Assembly (NCBI GenBank): GCA_938091985.1
Contig: CALKOE010000329.1
Span: 1 to 6,869, forward strand
DNA length: 6,869 bases
Reading direction: 5' to 3'
DNA from: an uncultured Acidimicrobiales bacterium
Lineage (GTDB): Bacteria > Actinomycetota > Acidimicrobiia > Acidimicrobiales > Aldehydirespiratoraceae
Shown: positions 1-5,616 of the stretch, piece after piece
Position numbering within the stretch: the first letter of the stretch is position 1
Layout of the letters: every line of letters starts with the position of its first letter
Notes under the pieces: generated by a model
Databases searched by the model: none
Told to the model about the DNA's origin: nothing
What the model saw: the letters and a program-made list of their open reading frames with translations, nothing else
Position numbers and translations under genes: made by a program

Positions 1-224
1 TGCCGTCGACGGTGTTGGGCCCGGCACTCATTGACCACGGCTGCCCGTAGGTAAGTGGGTGGATGATCGAGATCATCGAGCCGGTCCGCGCAGCGGACGA
101 ACACATCGTGGACGGCATCCTCGGCCGCTGTGTTGGACCCCGTCATCAAAAGGGCCACTCTCATCAGCGGCGCGAAGAGCGAGCGATAGGTCTCTTCCAT
201 GCCGACGGGCGGCTGTCGCTTCAC
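1..224 (-). CDS. ECF-type RNA polymerase sigma factor, N-terminal part (partial at left edge)
   Basis: This gene encodes the N-terminal 74 residues of an extracytoplasmic-function sigma-70 factor, which would direct core RNA polymerase to a small set of promoters. The visible part is sigma region 2. The helix around residues 12-29 (TYRSLFAPLMRVALLMTG) is followed by AAEDAVHDVFVR (33-44), the conserved acidic segment, then by DHPPTYLRAAVVNECRAQHRRR (53-74, written here as the typical 'LD-P--YLR-AVVN-CR---RR' end of region 2 in actinobacterial SigE-like factors). Region 4 lies beyond the left edge, so subgroup and any C-terminal extension cannot be told. I chose GTG at 224 because an AAAGGGA Shine-Dalgarno lies 10 bases upstream. 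ATG at 200 (METHIONINE before EETYRS) also gives a normal family N-terminus, and GTG at 245 is less likely. The gene follows the sulfatase on the same strand after about 80 bases and seems to have its own promoter. No anti-sigma gene is visible. Family assignment is firm; regulatory target is unknown. Confidence 0.85.
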   Translation of the reverse strand, partial: MKRQPPVGMEETYRSLFAPLMRVALLMTGSNTAAEDAVHDVFVRCADRLDDLDHPPTYLRAAVVNECRAQHRRR

Positions 225-234
225 GGTGACGAGT

Positions 235-241
235 TCCCTTT
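235..241 (-). promoter_or_regulatory. Ribosome binding site deciding the sigma factor start
   Basis: On the minus strand this reads AAAGGGA, a good match to the anti-Shine-Dalgarno complement, with 10 bases to the GTG at 224. It supports GTG 224 over the in-frame ATG at 200, which has no purine-rich sequence at a usable distance. The spacing is slightly long, so the choice is moderate rather than certain. Confidence 0.4.
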
Positions 242-252
242 CCACACCCTCT

Positions 253-280
253 AACAGTCTTGGGGGCAACGAAATGTTGC
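253..280 (-). promoter_or_regulatory. Putative ECF-type promoter of the sigma factor gene
   Basis: On the minus strand a GCAACA element (275-280) resembles the 'AAC' -35 box used by many ECF sigma factors. After a 16-base spacer comes ACTGTT (253-258), a possible -10. Transcription starting some 7 bases further on would give a 5' leader of about 20 bases holding the Shine-Dalgarno at 235-241 and the GTG at 224, so the parts are correctly ordered. ECF genes are often autoregulated, which would explain a private promoter here, but that is inference. The -10 does not carry the usual CGTC core, so this is a tentative call. Confidence 0.35.
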
Positions 281-286
281 ACCCCC
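262..286. repeat. Compact GC-rich inverted repeat (hairpin) between sulfatase and sigma factor
   Basis: GCAAC (266-270) and GTTGC (276-280) are perfect inverted copies around a 5-base loop GAAAT. The stem extends by four further G-C pairs (262-265 with 282-285) past a single bulged A at 281, about nine pairs in all. It sits 17 or more bases after the sulfatase stop and overlaps the putative -35 of the sigma promoter. It could slow or end transcription coming from the sulfatase operon, but there is no T-run after it on the minus strand, so it is not a standard intrinsic terminator. A second reading is an operator for a dimeric regulator. Confidence 0.55.
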
Positions 287-303
287 CGACGGAACGGTGA
301 CAC

Positions 304-1749
304 TCAGCCCCGATCGCCGAGGTCGTATTCGGCCATGTAGTAGGGGTGGTCCGGGTTCCACACTGTGAGTGGGACCGGGTTGTCGGCCTCACCGACAGGG
401 CGCACGTCGGCGCCCGTTGTCTGGGTCACACCGTCGCCGAGGTCGGCGCGGGCCCGTTCGACGTGGACCTGCAGTTCAGCGACCACGTCGGGGTGGTCGG
501 CAGCGACGTCGGTGGTCTCGCCGATGTCGGCCTCGAGGTCGTAGAGCTCGTTCATGTCCTCGTCGCGATCGCCCTTCCATCCGGTCTTGGCGACATGGAG
601 TTTCCACTTGCCTACGCGCACCGCCTCGAGGTTGGCGCCCTGGTAGTAGAAGAACGCGTCGTGCGGCGACGACGGGTCGGACCCCTCGAGCAGCGGGACC
701 AGGCTGCGGCCGTCGATCGTGCGGTCGTCGGGCACCGCGGCGCCACACCAGTCGGCGAAGGTCGGCAGGAAGTCCATGGCCGTTGCGACAGCATCCGACG
801 TCGTCGCCGCCGGCACATGCCCGGGCCAGCGCACTATGCACGGAACCCGCTGACCGCCCTCCCATGTCGTCCCCTTCGTCTCACGAAGCGGCAGGTTGCT
901 CCCCTCCCCCGGACGGGCCAATGCACCGTTGTCGCTGGTGAAGATCACGATCGTGTCGTCGGTGAGTCCGAGTGCCTCGAGCTCATGCAGCAGCACGTCG
1001 AGCGCCCAGTCGATGCAGCGCACTGCAGCGCCATACGAGCCGTTGCGCGACTCTCGCTGGAAGCGGTCCTGCACATAGATCGGGAGGTGCACATACATGT
1101 GAGCGAAGTAGAGGAAGAACGGCTCGTCCTTCTTCTCGCGCATGAACCGGATCGACTCCTGGAGGTAGCGCTCCGTGAGTGCGGCCTGGTCGGGCTGCTC
1201 CTCCTGCACCGTGTCGTCGAGCATCAACGGCAACGGCGGGTAGTCGCCGTCTTGCAGCTTGATGCCGAGGAACGACTCCATGCCCTCCTGCATCTCTTCG
1301 GACATCCCCGGCGATTGGCGGCCCATGTCGTTGCTGTAGGGCAGGCCGTACCAGGAATCGAATCCGTGGTTCGTCGGCAGGAACTCTTCCTGATCGCCGC
1401 AGTGCCACTTCCCCACCATCTGGGTGGCGTAGCCGCTGTCCTTGAGCATCCGAGCGATCGTGACCTCCGACGGGTTGAGGCCGAAGCGCATCCCTGGGAA
1501 CAACACGTGGACACCGTTGAACGAGTCGAACCCGAAGCGCGAGGGATAGCAGCCCGTCATCAGGGCGCCGCGTGACGGAGTGCAGACCGGCGACGCGACG
1601 TAGAAGTCGGTCAATCGCATGCCGTCGGCCGCGAGCTGGTCGAGCACGGGGGTGTCGTGGACCTCGGAGCCGTAGCAGGCAAGGTCGCCGTAGCCGAGAT
1701 CGTCGCAGTTGATCAGGACGATGTTGGGTTGGTTGGTCGTGCGGGCCAT
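304..1749 (-). CDS. Type I (formylglycine-dependent) sulfatase, arylsulfatase family
   Basis: Encodes 481 residues of the sulfatase family of the alkaline-phosphatase superfamily, which hydrolyses sulfate esters. The signature CTPSR (56-60) followed by GALMTG carries Cys56, which a formylglycine-generating enzyme must oxidise; that enzyme is not in the window. Expected metal and active-site residues are present: Asp16-Asp17 in DDLGYGD, the GKWHCG motif (113-118), His221 in YVHLP, Asp273-Asn274 in TSDNG, and Lys292 in ETKGTTWEGG. The C-terminal part (ELYDLEADIGET, 401-412) matches the usual subdomain of arylsulfatase-A-like enzymes. Length is normal. No signal peptide precedes the first beta strand (NIVLINCDD), so the enzyme is probably cytoplasmic or leaderless, unlike many secreted polysaccharide sulfatases. 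The start ATG at 1749 fits the family exactly; the frame remains open upstream through the thioesterase gene, but that extension is a GC-rich artefact. It lies 23 bases after the thioesterase stop with no strong Shine-Dalgarno. The substrate cannot be read from sequence. Confidence 0.95.
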   Translation of the reverse strand: MARTTNQPNIVLINCDDLGYGDLACYGSEVHDTPVLDQLAADGMRLTDFYVASPVCTPSRGALMTGCYPSRFGFDSFNGVHVLFPGMRFGLNPSEVTIARMLKDSGYATQMVGKWHCGDQEEFLPTNHGFDSWYGLPYSNDMGRQSPGMSEEMQEGMESFLGIKLQDGDYPPLPLMLDDTVQEEQPDQAALTERYLQESIRFMREKKDEPFFLYFAHMYVHLPIYVQDRFQRESRNGSYGAAVRCIDWALDVLLHELEALGLTDDTIVIFTSDNGALARPGEGSNLPLRETKGTTWEGGQRVPCIVRWPGHVPAATTSDAVATAMDFLPTFADWCGAAVPDDRTIDGRSLVPLLEGSDPSSPHDAFFYYQGANLEAVRVGKWKLHVAKTGWKGDRDEDMNELYDLEADIGETTDVAADHPDVVAELQVHVERARADLGDGVTQTTGADVRPVGEADNPVPLTVWNPDHPYYMAEYDLGDRG

Positions 1750-1772
1750 GGCCGCCGAACGTAGCCCGCTCG

Positions 1773-2552
1773 TCAGCGCGGGTCGATCAGCAGGCTCTTC
1801 ATCGAGCGGCCGATCGAGCTGGTCGAATCGAACAGCTGGGCATCGGTGGACCCGAACCCTCGTGGCGAGACTCGCACCAACGAGCGCTGACCGATCCACG
1901 GCCCTTCGGGAACTCGATGGAACTGCATGCTCAGGTCGGGATTGACCGAGAGGTACTTGTCGAAGTCCATGATGCTGCCGGCGCTGGAGATCATGTCGGC
2001 CGCCGCTGCCGCAAACGTCATCTGGCTGGTCTCCTCTCCCGCCACGAACGGAGTGTTGAGACGCAGCCAGCTGATGGCACGGCCGGGCACCTCTTCCTGG
2101 CGACGCATCGTGAAGTTGTGAACGAAATCGACGCCGTGCACGGTGATGTCGATGTCCGCCATGCCGTCGGGACCGGGCGGCGGCTCGTCCTCGGCCCACG
2201 GCTCGGGCACCTGGTCTTCGGCAACCACGGAGTCGTCGATTCTGATGCGCATGGCCGTGGCCCGGCCGACGATCTCGCCGTCGACCTCGTAGTCGCACGA
2301 AAGCGACTGCACGCGCCGACCATCACGAACGACGTTGGCGGTCACGCGGGTCGGGCCCATCGGCACCTTGCGGCTCATGTCGACCGACATGCGGGTGAGC
2401 ATCATCGGTTGTGCCGACGGTGCCTGCTCCACGGCCCGGGCCATCAGCCCGGTGACCGCGCCACCGTGTTGCACACCTGGAAACCAGGGGCCGCACGCGG
2501 TGGGTTGCGGGATCAGCAGGTCGCCGTCGGGGATGAAGATGGCCTCGGTCAC
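1773..2552 (-). CDS. Acyl-CoA thioesterase-like protein (TesB-like double hotdog)
   Basis: Encodes 259 residues that look like a tandem hotdog thioesterase of the TesB-like/4HBT_3 kind, which cleaves acyl-CoA thioesters in the cytoplasm. The first hotdog is marked by GPWFPGVQHGGAVTGLMARA (21-40), the usual His-Gly-Gly start of the long central helix, followed by strands ending in RATAMRI (97-103). An acidic, proline-rich linker (PEPWAEDEPPPGPDG, 116-130) leads to the second hotdog, whose end shows the typical pattern Y-L-VNPDLSMQFHRVPEGPWIG (200-221) and GFGSTDAQLFDSTSS (232-246). The start is GTG at 2552, overlapping the FetB-like gene's stop by four bases (GTGA), and no Shine-Dalgarno is seen, so translation is probably coupled. 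Family members vary in substrate and many annotated in actinobacteria are untested; the acyl chain is unknown. Its place between a transporter and a sulfatase gives no clear pathway. Confidence 0.82.
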   Translation of the reverse strand: MTEAIFIPDGDLLIPQPTACGPWFPGVQHGGAVTGLMARAVEQAPSAQPMMLTRMSVDMSRKVPMGPTRVTANVVRDGRRVQSLSCDYEVDGEIVGRATAMRIRIDDSVVAEDQVPEPWAEDEPPPGPDGMADIDITVHGVDFVHNFTMRRQEEVPGRAISWLRLNTPFVAGEETSQMTFAAAAADMISSAGSIMDFDKYLSVNPDLSMQFHRVPEGPWIGQRSLVRVSPRGFGSTDAQLFDSTSSIGRSMKSLLIDPR

Positions 2553-3343
2553 GGCGGTGAGGATACGGAGCCGCGACCGGCGAGGCGGTGATCGCTGGTG
2601 AACAGCCCGCGGGTGAGCCCTATTGCCATGACCGCAGCGGTCGCTGACACCGAACCGAGCACCAGATACATGACCGACACCTGCACCCGCACCGCGTCGA
2701 CCGGTTCGACCCCGGCGAGGATCAGACCGGTCATCGCTCCCGGCAAGGCGATGAGGCCGACTGTCTTCGTCGTCTCGATCTGCGGGATCAGTCCGGTGCG
2801 AACCGCCTCGCGCAGGTGAGGCGCGAACGCGTCTTGCGCCGAGAGGCCAAGCGAGAGTCGGGCTTCGATCAGATCGCGATGATCATTGGCCTCGGCGACG
2901 ATGCGGCGGGCCACAACGACGGTGGCGGTCATCGAGTTGCCGATCATCATTCCGGCGATCGGAACGATGGCGCGCCCTGTGGGCTCGAAGACGCCGAGGC
3001 CGAAGAGCACACCGAGGCTGACCACGGCGGCAGCGGCAAAGGCGGAGAGCGAGAGCGGAATCACGTTGGGAACCTCCGGCGCCCGCCGCCGCACGGTCCA
3101 TGCAGCCACCACCGCCATGAGCACCACCCAGATCCAGGTGAAGATCAGCGGATCGTCGTCGTCGACCACGATGCGCAGGGCAAAGCCGACGACCAGGAGC
3201 TGCACCAGAGCGCGCAGTGCGGCCACGATCAGGTCCTTCTCGAGTCCGAGCCGTCGAACGAGCGAGAGCGCGAGGGCGACGCCGATGAGAATTCCCGAGA
3301 TTGCGAGTCCGGCCAGGCCGATGTCGGCAAGTGGCTCGTTCAT
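2549..3343 (-). CDS. fetB: FetB-like ABC transporter permease (UPF0014/YbbM family)
   Basis: Encodes a 264-residue integral membrane protein matching the FetB/YbbM family, the permease half of a transporter that in E. coli exports iron and eases peroxide stress. About seven hydrophobic segments are visible, near residues 8-28, 38-60, 66-83, 98-118, 125-145, 194-212 and 222-243. The conserved family stretches are VPIAGMMIGNSM (127-138) and IPQIETTKTVGLIALPGAMT (186-205) followed by GLILAGVEPVDAVRVQ, almost line for line as in E. coli YbbM (259 residues). The acidic run DDDD (61-64) between the second and third segments is a local feature. ATG at 3343 overlaps the FetA-like stop (ATGA) and has a strong GGAGG six bases upstream, so the start is well fixed; the frame is open for 124 more codons inside the ATPase gene, which is a shadow. 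The metal substrate is inferred from the family only. Confidence 0.92.
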   Translation of the reverse strand: MNEPLADIGLAGLAISGILIGVALALSLVRRLGLEKDLIVAALRALVQLLVVGFALRIVVDDDDPLIFTWIWVVLMAVVAAWTVRRRAPEVPNVIPLSLSAFAAAAVVSLGVLFGLGVFEPTGRAIVPIAGMMIGNSMTATVVVARRIVAEANDHRDLIEARLSLGLSAQDAFAPHLREAVRTGLIPQIETTKTVGLIALPGAMTGLILAGVEPVDAVRVQVSVMYLVLGSVSATAAVMAIGLTRGLFTSDHRLAGRGSVSSPP

Positions 3344-4074
3344 CGTTCCCCTCCGACCGCTCGGCGCACATCGGCGTCGCCGTGCTCCGCGAGTTCGACC
3401 GCGTTCCCCGTGGCCAGGATCCGACCCTCGCCGAGCACGACCACGCGATCGGCCAGGCGCCGGCACTGGGCGGGATCGTGCGACACCCAGATCCACGAGA
3501 TTTGCATGGGACTGTCGGGATGAACGAAACGCAGGGCCAGGTCTTCGATCGCATCTGTAGCCGCCGGGTCGAGCGACGAGGTCGGTTCGTCGGCGAGGAT
3601 CACGGCGGGGCCGGTCGCGATCGTTCGGGCCAGGCACACCCGCTGCCGCTCCCCTCCCGACAGCTCGCTCGCCGAACGGTGCAGGAAGGAAGGGTCGAGG
3701 TCGACGAGACCACACAGGTCGGCGCCGGTCTCCTCATCGAGGTCCATCGCTCCGATCCGGAAGTTCTCGAGCACCGTTCCTGGCGCCACCGTGGGATGCT
3801 GAAACACCATCCCGACCTCGCGGCGGTGCATCAGCACGTCGGTCTCTTGGATCGGGACGCCCTGCCACGTGATCGAACCGGCATCCGCAACGTCGAGCCG
3901 GTTGAGCAGCCGGAGCAGAGTGCTCTTGCCAGACCCGGAGGCGCCGGCCAAGACAGTGATGCCCTCGGCAGGAATATCGAGATCCACGCCGTCGAGACGC
4001 GGCCGAGGAGATCCCTCGACCCGCACCCCTTTCAGCTCGAATCCGGCATCGCTCACCCCGACACTCTGCCGCAC
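3340..4074 (-). CDS. fetA: FetA-like ABC transporter ATP-binding protein
   Basis: Encodes a 244-residue ABC ATPase that should power the adjacent FetB-like permease. All nucleotide-binding motifs are intact: Walker A GASGSGKST (44-52), Q-loop Gln92 in VFQHP, signature LSGGERQR (138-145), Walker B VILADEP (158-164) with Glu163 as catalytic base, D-loop SSLD (166-169) and switch His199 in VSHD. Single-domain size and lack of a C-terminal regulatory domain fit FetA (E. coli YbbL, 225 residues). The assignment to FetA rather than another ABC ATPase rests mainly on the 4-base overlap with the permease. It is the first gene of the minus-strand operon. GTG at 4074 has a GGGAG ten bases upstream; GTG at 4056 (V-S-D-A-G-F-E-L-K-G) gives an equally family-like N-terminus, so the first six residues are uncertain. 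Confidence 0.88.
   Translation of the reverse strand: MRQSVGVSDAGFELKGVRVEGSPRPRLDGVDLDIPAEGITVLAGASGSGKSTLLRLLNRLDVADAGSITWQGVPIQETDVLMHRREVGMVFQHPTVAPGTVLENFRIGAMDLDEETGADLCGLVDLDPSFLHRSASELSGGERQRVCLARTIATGPAVILADEPTSSLDPAATDAIEDLALRFVHPDSPMQISWIWVSHDPAQCRRLADRVVVLGEGRILATGNAVELAEHGDADVRRAVGGER
3350..3354 (-). promoter_or_regulatory. fetB: Strong ribosome binding site for the FetB-like permease
   Basis: The minus strand reads GGAGG (within CGGAGGGGAACG) with six bases to the ATG at 3343. It is the clearest Shine-Dalgarno in the window, lies inside the last codons of the ATPase gene, and rules out the longer upstream open frame as the true permease start. Confidence 0.7.
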
Positions 4075-4148
4075 GCAGGGCCGACTCCCGACGCTGGTTG
4101 AATCTGGACTGTTGCCGACCGCACCCGACGATGTGCCACGCTGAGCGG
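4075..4148. promoter_or_regulatory. Divergent intergenic region between fetA-like and oxidoreductase genes
   Basis: These 74 bases separate two divergently transcribed units, so they should hold promoters for both the fetAB-thioesterase-sulfatase operon and the oxidoreductase gene. I could not identify a convincing -35/-10 pair on either strand. A TTGAAT sits at 4108-4113 on the plus strand but no -10 lies at the right distance, and I see no strong palindrome that would suggest an operator or metal box. The call rests on gene arrangement alone. Confidence 0.4.
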
Positions 4149-5060
4149 ATGCACACTCGGATCGGTTATGGCATCGGCGCAGTGCCCAAGCTCATGGGAC
4201 AGCCCGACGGGTTCGGGTCGGTCGTCGACGACCTCGACCGGTTGGGCTACGACTCCCTCTGGTTTCCGGAGCGGGTCAACAGTCCTCAGCTGGATCCGAT
4301 CGTGGCGATGTCCTACGTCGCCGGGCGCGCCAAGCGGCTCAAGTTCGGGCCCGCTGTCTCCGTGGTTCCGGGTCGCAATCCGATCCTCATGGCGAAGATG
4401 CTCGCCAGCCTCGACGTCGTCTCGGGGGGACGTTGCCATCCCGCATTCGGGCTCGGCATCGCCAACACTGCCGAGCACCAGGCGTTTCAGGTCGACCGCA
4501 AGGAGCGGGCCCCGTGGCTCAACGAGGCCATGCCCCTCATGCGCCGCCTCTGGGAGGAGGACGAAGTCGACCACGAGGGTCCTCGGTTCACCGTGAAGGG
4601 CGCTCGTGTGCTGCCGAAGCCGCTCCAGCAGCCGCTCGAGATCTGGCTCGGCGGTCAGGCCCCCTCGGAGTTGCGCCGTACCGGCCGACTCGCCGACGGC
4701 TGGCTCGCGTCGTTCACCACTCCGAAGCATGTGGCCGAGGGAATCACTGTGATCGAGGAGGCCGCGGCTGATGCCGGCCGCACGATGGATCCCGAGCACT
4801 ATGGCGTGTTGATCCCCTACCTTCCGGGCGACGGCGAGAGCGATGTGCCCGAGGCCCTCAAGGCCGTGGTGGCAGCTCGCAAGCCCGATGCCGACCCGCG
4901 GGACGTGGTCGCCACCAGCCACGACCGCATCGTCACGCTCATCAACGACTACCTCTCCGTCGGTGCGTCGAAGTTCGTGTTGTTCCCGTTCGCTGAGCCC
5001 GAAGACTGGCACGGCGAGATCGAAGCCCTCGCCCAAGTGACCCTGCCGCTGCAGACCTGA
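4149..5060 (+). CDS. LLM-class (luciferase-like) F420-type flavin-dependent oxidoreductase
   Basis: Encodes 303 residues of the bacterial luciferase-like TIM-barrel family, whose actinobacterial members mostly use coenzyme F420 (some use FMN) for hydride transfer to unknown substrates. Typical family segments appear in order: RIGYGIG (4-10) as first strand, LDRLGYDSLWFPERV (29-43), the VVPGRNPILMAKMLASLD (72-89) plus VSGGR (91-95) segment, VLPKPLQQPLEIWLGG (154-169), and GRLADGWL (179-186). The length and this set resemble the MSMEG_3544-like F420 group, but that subgroup is from memory and should be checked. No signal peptide is present, so it is cytosolic. ATG at 4149 starts directly at the first strand; in-frame ATGs at 4131 and 4098 would add 6 or 17 residues unlike the family. 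It is divergent from fetA and is followed after 16 bases by the small membrane protein gene. A long antisense open frame across it is a codon-bias artefact. Confidence 0.92.
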   Translation: MHTRIGYGIGAVPKLMGQPDGFGSVVDDLDRLGYDSLWFPERVNSPQLDPIVAMSYVAGRAKRLKFGPAVSVVPGRNPILMAKMLASLDVVSGGRCHPAFGLGIANTAEHQAFQVDRKERAPWLNEAMPLMRRLWEEDEVDHEGPRFTVKGARVLPKPLQQPLEIWLGGQAPSELRRTGRLADGWLASFTTPKHVAEGITVIEEAAADAGRTMDPEHYGVLIPYLPGDGESDVPEALKAVVAARKPDADPRDVVATSHDRIVTLINDYLSVGASKFVLFPFAEPEDWHGEIEALAQVTLPLQT

Positions 5061-5064
5061 CGCC

Positions 5065-5070
5065 TACCGT
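5065..5070 (+). promoter_or_regulatory. Possible leaderless -10 element before the small membrane protein
   Basis: TACCGT, six bases before the ATG at 5077, fits the TANNNT -10 pattern that in actinobacteria often lies just upstream of leaderless start codons. The only purine run (GGGG at 5071-5074) is too close to the ATG to act as a normal Shine-Dalgarno, which also favours a leaderless transcript. The gene could instead be read through from the oxidoreductase, 16 bases upstream. Confidence 0.35.
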
Positions 5071-5076
5071 GGGGCG

Positions 5077-5595
5077 ATGCGTCGCTCTCTCGGACTCGTC
5101 GGCCTGCTCCTCGCCGGCCTGGTGGTCTTCGGGTCGGCGTGCTCCTGCGATTCGTTCTGCAGCAACGAGGCAGAACAAACGCGGTTCACCGGTGAGCTGC
5201 TGTCTGCCGATGGCCGCGTGCTCACCTTTGCTGGCCCCGACGGCCCACGCGACGTCTACGTCGAAGGCCACGAGTACCTCCTCGATGTCGGGACCACGTA
5301 TCGAGTGACGGCACTGCGAAACGTACACCCGGCGGCTGAATGGGCCACCCACATCAACGGCGGATGCGGGTGCCAGGAGATCAACATCACCCACGAAGAC
5401 GGCGTGCGGGTGAACACCGGCCTCTGGGCTCGCGTGAAGCACGCGGTGCCGTTCGGCAAGATCGCCATCGCAATCCTCGCGATACCGGTTCTGACCATGA
5501 CGGCCGTTTCGGTGAACCGAGCGCGTGACGGCCGGCGGCGCCACATCGGCACCGACGACCTTCCCTTCGACGAATGGGTCGACATCGAGGACTGA
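5077..5595 (+). CDS. Small cysteine-containing exported protein with C-terminal membrane anchor, unknown family
   Basis: I do not recognise this 172-residue protein. It starts with a signal-peptide-like segment (MRRSLGLVGLLLAGLVVFGS) running into CSCDSFC (22-28); Cys22 in FGSAC could be a lipidation site, but the lipobox is poor (Gly at -3). Residues 35-83 alternate like beta strands (TRFTGELL, RVLTFAG, RDVYVEG, TTYRVTAL) and might form a small barrel. A second cysteine pair occurs at GGCGCQE (95-101). A second hydrophobic stretch, FGKIAIAILAIPVLTMTAVSV (126-146), followed by RARDGRRR, looks like a stop-transfer helix, leaving an acidic tail (TDDLPFDEWVDIED, 159-172) in the cytoplasm. All five cysteines (22, 24, 28, 97, 99) would then face outside, where they could form disulfides or bind metal. 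That is inference. ATG at 5077 gives an ideal signal start. It converges with the DUF1501 gene 21 bases downstream, with no terminator visible. Confidence 0.8.
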   Translation: MRRSLGLVGLLLAGLVVFGSACSCDSFCSNEAEQTRFTGELLSADGRVLTFAGPDGPRDVYVEGHEYLLDVGTTYRVTALRNVHPAAEWATHINGGCGCQEINITHEDGVRVNTGLWARVKHAVPFGKIAIAILAIPVLTMTAVSVNRARDGRRRHIGTDDLPFDEWVDIED

Positions 5596-5616
5596 GCCGA
5601 TCCGCAGCGCCAGTTA

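Noticed and set aside
63..254. Short plus-strand open frame at the left edge
   Set aside because: It is antisense to the sigma factor fragment, which has clear region 2 motifs.
262..286. Intrinsic terminator of the sulfatase operon
   Set aside because: The stem is strong, but neither strand has a T-run after it, so it is listed only as an inverted repeat.
346..1575. Plus-strand open frame of 409 codons opposite the sulfatase
   Set aside because: It is wholly antisense to a gene with complete sulfatase motifs, its translation is rich in Val, Arg and His without domain motifs, and such frames arise from GC-rich third positions.
1750..2298. 183-codon N-terminal extension of the sulfatase frame
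   Set aside because: It overlaps the thioesterase gene in another frame, has an Arg/His-rich composition with no family similarity, and the ATG at 1749 starts exactly where sulfatases normally begin.
1917..2591. Plus-strand open frame of 224 codons opposite the thioesterase
   Set aside because: Antisense shadow; the minus-strand frame has hotdog motifs and operon overlaps, this one has none.
3344..3715. 124-codon N-terminal extension of the FetB-like frame
   Set aside because: It lies inside the ATPase gene, is Arg/Pro-rich, and a strong Shine-Dalgarno at 3350-3354 marks the ATG at 3343 as the real start.
4053..5036. Minus-strand open frame of 327 codons opposite the oxidoreductase
   Set aside because: It is fully antisense to a well-conserved luciferase-like gene and has no recognisable domain.
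5596..5616. Bidirectional terminator between the convergent genes
   Set aside because: The 21-base gap has no hairpin or T-run; only tandem stop codons of the DUF1501 gene are visible.
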